The notes beneath the pieces are model-generated. The model ran no database searches. It was not told the origin of the DNA and saw only the letters and a list, made by a program, of their open reading frames with translations. DNA of 64,000 bases, taken from NCBI GenBank assembly GCA_015099395.1, contig AP024096.1, positions 4,960,001 through 5,024,000 on the forward strand, in the 5' to 3' direction. This stretch comes from Ktedonobacteria bacterium brp13 (GTDB lineage Bacteria; Chloroflexota; Ktedonobacteria; Ktedonobacterales; Ktedonobacteraceae). A program made the position numbers and the translations under genes. Each line of letters starts with the position of its first letter. The first letter of the stretch is position 1. Positions 25,385 through 33,947 of this stretch are shown here, piece after piece.

Positions 25385-26518
25385 ATGTCGAGAAAGAAGC
25401 TGCGTGTCGGTGTTGTATTTGGTGGTCGTTCGGGCGAGCACGAGGTCTCGTTGGCCTCTGCTGAGGCGGTCATCGCGAATTTGAGTCCCGATAAATATGA
25501 GATTGTGCCCATCGGTATCACTAAAAACGGTCAATGGTTGCTGGGTACTGAACCAGCAACGTTACTTGCCGCCGGACAACATGTTGAAGCCGTTCAGATC
25601 AGTGAGACAGATCCGCAAGGGACCAGTCTTGTGACCATCACTGGTGATCCAACGCTCAAACGCCTGATCCCTTTGCAGGCAGGCAAGCAGCTCAACGAGA
25701 ACGGCGAGATCGATATCATCTTCCCGGTCCTGCATGGTACATATGGCGAGGATGGGACGATGCAGGGTCTGTTAGAGATGGCGAACATTCCGTATGTTGG
25801 CAATGGCATTCTGGGCGCGTCACTGGGCATGGATAAAGAGAAGATGAAGATGGTCTTCGATGCTGCTGGACTCCCCAATGTGCGCTATCTTGTCTACCGG
25901 CGCAACCAGTGGGAGCGTGACCCGGATGCGATCATTGAGGCTATTGAGCAACAACTGGGCTACCCAACCTTTGTCAAACCGGTCAACCTGGGCTCCAGTG
26001 TCGGTATCAATAAGGCTCATGATCGGGCAGAACTTGTCCATGCTATCAATGTCGCCGCAGAGTTCGACCGCAAGATCATTATCGAGCAGGGTATCAACTG
26101 CCGCGAGTTTGAATGCGCCGTCCTTGGCAACGACGAGCCGATCGTCTCCGTCGTTGGCGAGATCGTTGCCAGCAACGAGTTCTACGACTATAACGCCAAG
26201 TATATCGACAACCAGTCACGCGTTGATATCCCCGCTCACATTTCGCCAGCGCTTTCAGAACAGATCCGCCGTTACGCGATCCAGGCGTTCCAGGCTCTGG
26301 ACCTGAATGGTCTCTCGCGCATCGACTTCTTTATCGATAAAGATACCGAGCAGGTCTACATCAACGAGGTCAATACACTACCCGGTTTCACCAAAATCAG
26401 TATGTATCCCAAGCTCTGGGCCGCCAGTGGCATCCCGTACGATGAGTTGCTGGACCGCCTGATCGAACTGGGCATCGAGCGCTACGAAGATCGCCAGCGC
26501 AACCGCACAACCTTCTAA
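25385..26518 (+). CDS. ddl: D-alanine--D-alanine ligase
   Basis: 377 residues, within the usual range for the longer DdlA/VanA-like form. It makes D-Ala-D-Ala from two D-Ala and ATP. Seen: GGRSGEHEVSLASAEAV (residue ~12), PVLHGTYGEDGTMQGLLEM, ATP-grasp FVKPVNLGSSVGINKAH, then YNAKYIDNQSRVDIPA and the metal-binding SRIDFFIDKDT-VYINEVNTLPGFT. AAGGAAG 10 bases before ATG. Follows murF in one operon; the spacer repeats CTAGAGAGATT twice. Confidence 0.97.
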   Translation: MSRKKLRVGVVFGGRSGEHEVSLASAEAVIANLSPDKYEIVPIGITKNGQWLLGTEPATLLAAGQHVEAVQISETDPQGTSLVTITGDPTLKRLIPLQAGKQLNENGEIDIIFPVLHGTYGEDGTMQGLLEMANIPYVGNGILGASLGMDKEKMKMVFDAAGLPNVRYLVYRRNQWERDPDAIIEAIEQQLGYPTFVKPVNLGSSVGINKAHDRAELVHAINVAAEFDRKIIIEQGINCREFECAVLGNDEPIVSVVGEIVASNEFYDYNAKYIDNQSRVDIPAHISPALSEQIRRYAIQAFQALDLNGLSRIDFFIDKDTEQVYINEVNTLPGFTKISMYPKLWAASGIPYDELLDRLIELGIERYEDRQRNRTTF

Positions 26519-26532
26519 GCTCTCACTACCAG

Positions 26533-26568
26533 GCAGGCGAGCATCTATGCTCACCTGCTTGCTTTTTG
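26533..26568 (+). terminator. Terminator between ddl and the convergent ABC transporter gene
   Basis: GCAGGCGAGCAT pairs with ATGCTCACCTGC (one mismatch), followed by TTGCTTTTTGTG on the forward strand. It lies 15 bp after the ddl stop and just beyond the convergent gene's stop. Confidence 0.75.
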
Positions 26569-26571
26569 TGC

Positions 26572-28434
26572 TTAACGATACGCCTCGGCCTGCAGATTGA
26601 AGAGCTCGGCATAGCGTCCATTCAAGGCCATCAGCTCTTCATGCGAACCACATTCACGCACATCCCCATGCTCCAGCACCAGGATACGATCAGCCAGGCG
26701 CACTGTACTGAAGCGATGGCTGATAAAGATCGCTGTCTTGCCCTTGGTCAGGACACGAAACTCTTTAAAGACATCGGATTCGGATTGCGGGTCCAGGGCG
26801 CTGGTCGGCTCATCCAGGATGAGAATACGCGCATCACGCATAAAAGCACGCGCCAACGCGACCTTCTGCCATTCGCCGCCACTCAACTGCGTCCCCTGCT
26901 TAAACCAGAGGCCCAGCATCGTCTCATAGCCGTCGCTGAGTTGCTCAATGACGGTATCCGCTCCACTCCTGGCCGCCGACAATTTCACAGACGCTAGATC
27001 ATCGATTGAGGCAAGACGCCCCAAGCCAATATTTTCGCTGGCCGTCAGATGGTATTTGACAAAGTCTTGAAAGACGACGCCAATCTGCGCACGCAAGGTA
27101 TGGAGATCGTACTCACGAATATTACGTCCTCCAATCAAGATCTCCCCTTCATCTGGATCGTAGAGACGCGTTAGCAGTTTGACCAGCGTCGTCTTGCCCG
27201 CCCCATTGCGTCCAACAAGGGCAACGGCCTCACCAGAGTGGATCGTAAAGCTTACATTGCGCAATGCAATCTCAGACTTCCCCGGATAGGTAAAACTGAC
27301 ATTGCGAAACTCGATCTCCAGGCCACCTGGTTGCGCCGCAGTCTGGAGCAGAGCAGGCTGCTCCGGTGAAGTGATCGCCGGCATGTATGCCAGGAACTCG
27401 AACAGGGTACTGACATAGAGCGTATTCTCATAGATGTCTGAGATCCCATCGAGAATACTTTGAATACTCAGACCAGCACGCATGGCTGCCTGGGTGTACT
27501 TTGTGAGCGCCCCCAGCGTAATAGCTCCCTGGACCGCCTGCAAGGCGACATACAGGTAGATGACCGAGTTGGAGATAATGGTCAACGTCGCCCAGAGAAA
27601 GTTACTGATACTGCGCGGGAAGAGGAAGCGTACAAACTCCGCGAAAAATTTATCCATGAGCTCGCTATAGCGGCGAATAAAGAAATCACCCAGGGAAAAA
27701 AGCTTGATCTCTTTATTGTAGTCATCAACCGTCATGACATGGTTGAAGTAGGCCATCAGACGTCGTTCAGGCGACTCGTGGCGCATACGATAAAACTCGC
27801 GCCAACTGTAGCGACTCCCCACGATAAACGACGGGATCGGCAGCAGAAACGCGATAGGGATGAGCCACCACGCCAGTTGCATCAATAGAAACAACATCGA
27901 GATCAGCGTAATCAGCGTCTGACCTAATTCAAATGTCTGCCGAATCATTGTCACTGGTTTATACCCTGACTCGGTTGCAGCCTCGCGCAGCTTATCATAA
28001 AACTTGGAGTCCTCAAAGAAGGCGAGATCGAGCGTATCAGCCTTTTTCAAAATCGCCAGTTGAATATAATTCGTTACGCGTTCACGCAACAACTGTTCCA
28101 GGGTTGTATTACAGTTCACCAGGAAGCGATCAACCAGGCCCACGCCTAATTGGAGCCCTACAGGCAACCAGATAGGTGCAATCGAATGCATACGCATCCC
28201 CTGCACGACACTATCAATCAGTACCTGGGTAATGACCACCTGGATCACAGGGGTCAGCCCACGCACAATGGTTACAATGGCGAGTGCAAGCGTGAGAGGC
28301 ATATCAGCAGACCAGACAATTGAAAGGACTCGTGGCAGGCCAGAGAACGCGAGAAATACTTTCCTGAGTTGAAAACTCTCATCATCCTGCTCACTTTTTT
28401 TCGTCGTACCATTCTTATTGGATATTGTAGACAT
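26572..28434 (-). CDS. ABC exporter, fused membrane and ATPase domains
   Basis: 620 residues, half-transporter of the type-I exporter class (MdlB/MsbA-like). Residues ~40-350 form six membrane helices (WLPVGLQLGVGL, LAWWLIPIAFLLPIPSFIVG, VYLYVALQAVQ). The ATPase has Walker A GRNGAGKTTLVKLL (~430), Q-loop, signature LSGGEWQKVALARAF, Walker B ILILDEPTSALD, H-loop. It works as a dimer; the substrate is unknown. Start ATG 28434, whose surrounding sequence is copied again at 29157-29339. Convergent with ddl. Confidence 0.94.
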   Translation of the reverse strand: MSTISNKNGTTKKSEQDDESFQLRKVFLAFSGLPRVLSIVWSADMPLTLALAIVTIVRGLTPVIQVVITQVLIDSVVQGMRMHSIAPIWLPVGLQLGVGLVDRFLVNCNTTLEQLLRERVTNYIQLAILKKADTLDLAFFEDSKFYDKLREAATESGYKPVTMIRQTFELGQTLITLISMLFLLMQLAWWLIPIAFLLPIPSFIVGSRYSWREFYRMRHESPERRLMAYFNHVMTVDDYNKEIKLFSLGDFFIRRYSELMDKFFAEFVRFLFPRSISNFLWATLTIISNSVIYLYVALQAVQGAITLGALTKYTQAAMRAGLSIQSILDGISDIYENTLYVSTLFEFLAYMPAITSPEQPALLQTAAQPGGLEIEFRNVSFTYPGKSEIALRNVSFTIHSGEAVALVGRNGAGKTTLVKLLTRLYDPDEGEILIGGRNIREYDLHTLRAQIGVVFQDFVKYHLTASENIGLGRLASIDDLASVKLSAARSGADTVIEQLSDGYETMLGLWFKQGTQLSGGEWQKVALARAFMRDARILILDEPTSALDPQSESDVFKEFRVLTKGKTAIFISHRFSTVRLADRILVLEHGDVRECGSHEELMALNGRYAELFNLQAEAYR

Positions 28435-28610
28435 TTACCCACTAGCTAGAGAGGTATTGACTCCCCTACCACCCCACATATCATATTTTCTTAATGAGCA
28501 TAGTTCAGACATCTATTATTATACATGATGTAAATGTAAAAAATGAATACACGTAACTATGAAATATATATCATCCAGAAAGCTGTATGATATGCAAGGC
28601 TTCTCTGCGC
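28424..28610. repeat. Direct repeat, copy A (187 bp), covers the exporter start and leader
   Basis: Near-identical to 29157-29339 on the same strand, apart from a few substitutions and short indels. It includes the exporter's first codons (ATG TCT ACA AT.) and its upstream region, with a small inverted repeat ATATCAT...ATGATAT. Copy A must hold the promoter of the exporter. Confidence 0.85.
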
Positions 28611-28708
28611 GGTTGAAGATTTTAATCTATCTTTAGAAACGAGTTAGATGCAATACATTATCTTTCTACCGCTTATCTGGTAGGAAACATGGAGTGGGGC
28701 AGAATAGA

Positions 28709-28750
28709 ATTAAAGAAGATGCCTTTGTGAGGAGAAGCATCCTCTTTAAT
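28709..28750 (-). terminator. Hairpin after the small membrane protein gene
   Basis: ATTAAAGAAGATGC/GCATCCTCTTTAAT, 14 positions, one mismatch, 14-base loop. On the reverse strand it lies 20 bp past the stop at 28770. The forward side also has a TTTTC run, so direction is uncertain. Confidence 0.6.
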
Positions 28751-28769
28751 TTTCTAGGAAAAGCAGTGA

Positions 28770-29036
28770 TTATGGTTGCTGTTTATCTGGGAAGTAGTAG
28801 CGAAAGGCGGGAGCCACAGCCATACCAAGAGGTCCAGTGGCAAGTAGAATAGCATTGTTCCCAGTATGAGCAAAGACGAGCAGTATCGCGAGTACTGTCA
28901 CGGTTGCGCAGCTGGCCAGCATGATACGAACAATATCATCAGGAGATTTTCGAGAGCGCCTGCGACGTTGATTATTTTGACTTTGTTGTTGCATACGATA
29001 TAATTCCTCATAGGGGTAAGTCGGCCGGGCTTCCAA
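28770..29036 (-). CDS. Small two-helix membrane protein
   Basis: 88 residues from TTG 29036; ATG 28994 (residue 15, GAGG 11 bases before it) is an equally good start and gives 74 residues. A basic stretch RRRRSRKSPDD precedes two helices (IMLASCATVTVLAILLVFA and ILLATGPLGMAVAPAF) and a short tail FRYYFPDKQQP. The charge pattern puts the N-terminus inside. Unknown family. It sits between the two copies of the 187-bp repeat, which suggests it came into the exporter's upstream region by duplication or insertion. Confidence 0.65.
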   Translation of the reverse strand: MEARPTYPYEELYRMQQQSQNNQRRRRSRKSPDDIVRIMLASCATVTVLAILLVFAHTGNNAILLATGPLGMAVAPAFRYYFPDKQQP

Positions 29037-29156
29037 TCTCGTCGACCTACCAGAACGACCGTAGATCTTCTAGAGATTTGCGGTCTTATTTTTGTACAAG
29101 CGATGCCTCTGAGCCGCATCTCTCCGTTCCCTCAACATTACAAATGTTTTCTGGAC

Positions 29157-29339
29157 ATTGTAGACATTTACCTACTAGCTAGAGAGAGGTATTGACTCCC
29201 TATCCCATATCATATTTTCTTAATGAGCATAGTTCAGACATCTATTATTATACATGACGTAAATGTAAAAAATGAATACACGCAACTATGAAATATATAT
29301 CATCCAGAAAGCTGTATGATATGCAAGGCTTCTCTGCGC
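29157..29339. repeat. Direct repeat, copy B (183 bp)
   Basis: Second copy of 28424-28610, about 730 bp away. On the reverse strand it repeats ATG TCT ACA ATG TCC, then stops within 10 codons (the exporter continues instead). So copy B is a duplicated 5' end of the exporter gene with its leader, now upstream of the small membrane gene. Confidence 0.85.
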
Positions 29340-29433
29340 TACTCACTACAAAAACACCACAGAAGTACGCGACTCCAGAGCTGCCCATAGTCTTTTTTTC
29401 CACAAATTGCTACTGCTGCTGTGCAGTTTTCCC

Positions 29434-29474
29434 TTGACAGTAGACATCCAAAACTACTATACTACTAGAGTAGT
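29434..29474 (+). promoter_or_regulatory. Promoter of the rhodanese gene with an operator-like palindrome
   Basis: TTGACA (29434-29439), 18-bp spacer, TATACT (29458-29463). ACTACTAGAGTAGT (29461-29474), a dyad, overlaps the -10 and start point, as repressor sites do. The rhodanese ATG is 63 bp downstream of the dyad. Confidence 0.65.
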
Positions 29475-29536
29475 TTCTATTGTTGATCCACAAAGTCAAT
29501 AATACAATCGTTTTTTGTATTAAGGAGGCCAGACAC

Positions 29537-30379
29537 ATGTCTGAGTATGCACATCCAGAGGCACTTATTGATACGAGTTGGGTAGCCGATCATTTGAACG
29601 ATAGCAATGTTCGCCTGATCGAAGCTGATGAAGATGTACTGTTGTACGAAGTCGGTCATATCCCCGGCTCGGTAAAGCTAGACTGGCATGTCGACGTTCA
29701 GAATCCCCTGAGCCGAGACTTTGTTGACCAGGAAGGCCTGGAGAAGCTTTTCAGCCGCTACGGCATCAGTAACGACACCACCATTGTTCTGTACGGCGAC
29801 CGCAATAACTGGTATGCAGCGTATGCCTACTGGCTGTTCATCCAATATGGTCATAAGAACCTGAAGATCTTAAACGGTGGACGCGCAAAGTGGGAAGCAG
29901 AGGGTCGCCCTTATACCAAAGAAGTACCACACTTCGCAGCAACTACCTATCATGCACAGCCCGCTGATGAGAGCATTCGCGCTTTCCGTGATGACGTCCA
30001 CGCTGGTCTACAGAACCCCAATCGTCGTCTCATCGACGTTCGCTCACCACAGGAATACAGCGGCGAGCTACTGCATATGGTTAACTATCCGCAGGAAGGT
30101 GCACAACGCGCCGGTCATATCCCTGGAGCTAAGAGTATTCCATGGGCAGTAGCAGCTAACGCCGACGGCACCTTCAAGTCAACCGAAGAGCTGCAAAACA
30201 TCTACGAAGCCAAAGATATTACCCCCGATAAAGAGGTCATCTCCTACTGTCGTATCGGTGAGCGCTCAGCTCATACATGGTTTGTACTGACCCGCCTGCT
30301 GGGCTATCCAAATGTCCGCAACTACGACGGTTCCTGGACAGAATGGGGCAGCCTCGTTCGTTCTCCAATCGAGCGCTAG
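29537..30379 (+). CDS. Thiosulfate/3-mercaptopyruvate sulfurtransferase (tandem rhodanese)
   Basis: 280 residues from ATG 29537, with AAGGAGG 9 bases before it; an upstream frame start at 29480 is unlikely. Two rhodanese domains: the inactive first (~8-130; no active Cys, GHIPGSVKLDW) and the active second (~150-280) with the loop CRIGERSAHTW, Cys being the sulfur carrier (CRxGxR/S type). It moves sulfane sulfur from thiosulfate to cyanide or cellular acceptors. The promoter region has a palindrome, so it is likely regulated. A hairpin terminator follows. Confidence 0.95.
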   Translation: MSEYAHPEALIDTSWVADHLNDSNVRLIEADEDVLLYEVGHIPGSVKLDWHVDVQNPLSRDFVDQEGLEKLFSRYGISNDTTIVLYGDRNNWYAAYAYWLFIQYGHKNLKILNGGRAKWEAEGRPYTKEVPHFAATTYHAQPADESIRAFRDDVHAGLQNPNRRLIDVRSPQEYSGELLHMVNYPQEGAQRAGHIPGAKSIPWAVAANADGTFKSTEELQNIYEAKDITPDKEVISYCRIGERSAHTWFVLTRLLGYPNVRNYDGSWTEWGSLVRSPIER

Positions 30380-30475
30380 TCGCTTACTGATTGCGATTGA
30401 ACCATCTCCACTCTTTCGCTATATTTCGATATTTTGTGCTATCAATATTGTAGCCATTGCGAAAAGAGTGGACAC

Positions 30476-30518
30476 AAAAGAGAGGTCTCATACCTATAGG
30501 TATATGAGACCTTCTTTT
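30476..30518 (+). terminator. Terminator after the rhodanese gene
   Basis: GGTCTCATA/TATGAGACC stem with outer AAAAGAG/TTCTTTT pairing and T-rich 3' end. It is the only clear feature of 30380-30731. Confidence 0.8.
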
Positions 30519-30731
30519 GTTATCTCGACTCCAGCCTCCTCATCCTCTCTGCTAAGATCTTATTCCGAAAACCAACGCGACTGGCGTCGCTCGTGCTCGC
30601 ACACGCAAGTTTTCAGATACGTAGTAAATTTGACGCTTTTTGACTTTTTCATGGAAACAACGTCTGCATACCATAAGAAGCTAAAAGCCTGGCACTCCTT
30701 GCTATATATAATTAACGCTAGTGACTAACTC

Positions 30732-30760
30732 TCGACTTCTGAGGCAAAACCAAGTATAAT
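30732..30760 (+). promoter_or_regulatory. Promoter of the receptor-kinase gene
   Basis: TCGACT (30732-30737), a 17-bp spacer, TATAAT (30755-30760). The transcript would have a ~265-nt leader before ATG 31033. The leader holds a 66-codon frame (30812-31012) with no ribosome site, which I do not count as a gene. Confidence 0.5.
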
Positions 30761-31032
30761 TTTTTCTGTTCACATAAACAAACGAAGCCATTATATTGAC
30801 TCATTTTCTGAATGCAAAAACAACTTTTTACCTTTATGAAAGTATATTTCCGTCGCCATGGCAAAAGCAACTATTCGTGCTCTCGAACTAAAACCAATGC
30901 ACCAAAGATCTGGCATAGTGAAGCAGAGAAGCTCGAAAGTTTGAGCGACAGAGACAGAGAACGATACTGGTACGAAAAGCGTTCGAGTTTCACAGACATG
31001 AAGTTTGTGTAAAAGAAGGCAGGCAGAAGATC

Positions 31033-33879
31033 ATGAAATGTCCTCACTGCGGTACAGAGGTACGTGGTAACGCACGTTTTTGCGGAACATGCGGTAATCT
31101 AGTCAGTGACACATTGGCACCCTCCCAGGTTAATCCAGGTTATAGCACTAATACGAAGGCGACTGGTGGCAGGCCAATTACAGCATCCAGTGCAATCGAT
31201 GCCGGCTCACACTTACAGAGTGGTCGCTATACCATTAAACAGATTCTTGGTCAGGGCGGCATGGGTGCGGCTCTCCTGGCTAACGATGCTCGTCTGGATA
31301 ATAAGACTGTTGTTATCAAAGAACTCATATCGGACAATGTCGATCCTGTACAGCATGCGGACGATGTGCGTAATTTTAAGCGCGAGGTCTCAACGCTGGT
31401 CCGTATTGACCATCCGCTGGTCCCTAATGTTACTGACCATTTTCAAGAGGGTACGCGCTACTTTATGGTGCAGGAATATATTGAGGGTGAAAACCTGGAA
31501 GAATATATTGAGCGCCTCCAGAAGCCGCTCTCGGAGCATGAGGTACTTGTCTGCGCCGACGAGATCCTCGATGTGCTGGATTATCTCTCACAGCAGACAC
31601 CCCCGATTGTGCATCGCGATATTAAGCCAGCAAACATTATTATCGGCAAGAAGGATCATCGGGCGCATCTGGTCGACTTCGGCATTGCACGCGCTGACGA
31701 GCTAAAAAATGCTCAACGGAAGCAGACCTCGGCACTGGGTACGCCAGGCTATGCACCACCTGAACAGTATCAGGGCAACGCGGATCAGCGCTCCGATCTC
31801 TATGCCCTGGCCGCCACCCTGCATCACCTGCTCACCAACCGTGATCCGCGCGAATATGCTCCGTTCTTCTATCCACCAGCGAGCACACTCAATAATCAGG
31901 TCACACCTGATATTGAAGCGATTCTGCAGAAAGCACTCAATAACGATATTACCCAGCGCTACCAGAGTGTCCAGGAGATGAAGCAGGACATCGATAATGT
32001 GCTCCGCCAGCACTTTGGCATCTCACGCAATATCGATAACTATATGTTAGGGGCCTCTGGTCCAATGCCCGTCATTACTCCGGCAACGGGTAAAAGCTCT
32101 TCAAGCCCTACGTATCCCGCACAACCAGTCTCTACTACTGCTGCAACGAACATAGCAGCGAATAATGCAACTACCCAGAATACGCAGGCAACCAGCCAGC
32201 AAGGAAGAACGACGCCAGTACAATCGTTAGTATCTTCAGCATCTCAACCTACCTGGCCCCAGCAACCTCCCTCGGGACCAGCAAGCTCCAATCCACTCAC
32301 ACCTACGCCGCCCAACCCCAGACGACGTAGCAGACTCTTTCCTTTGCTTGTCGCCGGTCTCATCCTGTTGATCCTCATCATTACATTACCCATACTCTTC
32401 ACGCACTTAGGAGGAACAAAAACACCCCAAACCGGTTCCAGGCCAACAGCTACAGCAACTGCGACGGTGACAGGAGGCATCGGTGTCACGATGATCAACG
32501 GCGAACCAATCGGCATCAGCGACGGAACAGTAGCCTTTGATACCTCACTGGTCGATGGCCCGGACAAGATAGCAGCCGCACAAGATCTAAAAGCGCATAA
32601 CTCAAATCTAGCCATTGGCTCGCTCACCAGCGCGCTGCACAAAAATATCAATGACGCGGAGGCCCTGATCTACCAGGAAGACATCAATGTTCTTAACTCT
32701 AAGAGTCCCTATGTCACGCTGGTTGTTGCAACTATGTTGAGTGGACCTAATTCAAATATCACTGTTGGGCGTGACGATCTGCAAGGGGCTTATGTCGCGC
32801 AGAAAGAGTTTAATGATGGCTCTCGCCTGGGTAATGGCGCGCAGGTACGTCTGCTGATTGCGAACGCAGGCAGTAACGCGGCTAGTTCGCAAGCGGTCGC
32901 GCAGCAGATCGTTCAGCTTGCACACGCGGACAAAACCTTTGTGGGTGTCATGGGTTGGCCCTTCAGTGCCTACACACAGGCAGCGATCAATACATTAAAG
33001 AACGCCGATATTCCTATGGTCTCACAATCATCTTCCAGCGATGCTCTCACGGGAGCATCACCTTCATTTTTCCGTATTATTCCACCGAATACCACACAGG
33101 GAGAGCAGGGAGCAATCTACGCAGAGAATAATCTACACGCGCACTCCGCCGCTCTCTTCTATGATCCCGCCAACAGTTACAGCCAGACACTGGCCTTCGA
33201 TTTCAAGAAATCTTTCGAGCAGAATGGTCAAAACAAAATCGTCGATCAGGAGACATTTACTGTTGGTCAGCCAGCTTCAATCGCTGCTGCTATCCAGAAG
33301 GCTCTGACGCATAACATTGACCTGATCTACTTTTCAGGCTATGCTAGCGATCTCAGCACCTTACTCGTAGATCTACCACCCGGAACTATACCTGTCCTGG
33401 GTGGCGATGCACTCTATGAGTTGGGAGGATATAGCTCAAGCGCACGGCAGAACTTGCCACGTGTCCACTTCACTGCCGGGGCATATCCTGATGAATGGGA
33501 TGTATTAGGCCACACCAATCAGAAGCCAGCTTTTTTTCGCGACTATATCAGTTACATCGACTCTGATGGCTCACATCGAGGCGGTGAGTATGGCTTTACG
33601 CGACCGTCTAATGATGTTATCCTTTCATATGATGCGACTCTGTCCTTACTTTCCGCGTATAATAGTATAACGAGTACAAAGAAAACGGGCATCACTCCTC
33701 AAGACGAGGTGCATGCACTGAGTACTATTACAGGTAACAACTCGATTCAGGGCATTAGCGGTCAGATTGCGTTCGGCAAAGACGGCAACCCCATCGATAA
33801 AGCAATTGTTGTACTATATGTCGATTCACAGGGGCGCATCCATATGGAATCGGCGAATCTGGGTCGTTTCTTGAAATAG
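31033..33879 (+). CDS. Receptor Ser/Thr kinase: zinc ribbon, kinase, membrane helix, ligand-binding domain
   Basis: 948 residues. N-terminal zinc ribbon (Cys3, 6, 17, 20). Kinase ~60-330 with GQGGMGAA loop, VVIKELI lysine, HRDIKPANI (~194), DFGIA (~215), GTPGYAPPEQ. A Ser/Thr/Pro/Gln linker leads to a membrane helix ~434-456. Outside, after a short juxtamembrane helical segment, residues ~557-945 form a type-I periplasmic binding protein fold of the branched-chain amino-acid (LivJ) kind: YVTLVVATML, GRDDLQGAYVAQKEFND, VGVMGWPFSAYTQAAINTL, DLIYFSGYASDLS. So it is a one-piece ligand sensor and kinase. The pseudokinase at 54387 has the same architecture. 68 bp before the next kinase gene, probably one operon. 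Confidence 0.95.
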   Translation: MKCPHCGTEVRGNARFCGTCGNLVSDTLAPSQVNPGYSTNTKATGGRPITASSAIDAGSHLQSGRYTIKQILGQGGMGAALLANDARLDNKTVVIKELISDNVDPVQHADDVRNFKREVSTLVRIDHPLVPNVTDHFQEGTRYFMVQEYIEGENLEEYIERLQKPLSEHEVLVCADEILDVLDYLSQQTPPIVHRDIKPANIIIGKKDHRAHLVDFGIARADELKNAQRKQTSALGTPGYAPPEQYQGNADQRSDLYALAATLHHLLTNRDPREYAPFFYPPASTLNNQVTPDIEAILQKALNNDITQRYQSVQEMKQDIDNVLRQHFGISRNIDNYMLGASGPMPVITPATGKSSSSPTYPAQPVSTTAATNIAANNATTQNTQATSQQGRTTPVQSLVSSASQPTWPQQPPSGPASSNPLTPTPPNPRRRSRLFPLLVAGLILLILIITLPILFTHLGGTKTPQTGSRPTATATATVTGGIGVTMINGEPIGISDGTVAFDTSLVDGPDKIAAAQDLKAHNSNLAIGSLTSALHKNINDAEALIYQEDINVLNSKSPYVTLVVATMLSGPNSNITVGRDDLQGAYVAQKEFNDGSRLGNGAQVRLLIANAGSNAASSQAVAQQIVQLAHADKTFVGVMGWPFSAYTQAAINTLKNADIPMVSQSSSSDALTGASPSFFRIIPPNTTQGEQGAIYAENNLHAHSAALFYDPANSYSQTLAFDFKKSFEQNGQNKIVDQETFTVGQPASIAAAIQKALTHNIDLIYFSGYASDLSTLLVDLPPGTIPVLGGDALYELGGYSSSARQNLPRVHFTAGAYPDEWDVLGHTNQKPAFFRDYISYIDSDGSHRGGEYGFTRPSNDVILSYDATLSLLSAYNSITSTKKTGITPQDEVHALSTITGNNSIQGISGQIAFGKDGNPIDKAIVVLYVDSQGRIHMESANLGRFLK

Positions 33880-33947
33880 AGAGAGCAAGCAAGCAGTTCT
33901 CTTGTTGACAAGTCAGCGACAATAATTTGAAAACACTAGGAATAACT

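Noticed and set aside
30812..31012. 66-codon frame before the receptor kinase
   Set aside because: No ribosome site and no domain; probably chance in the leader.
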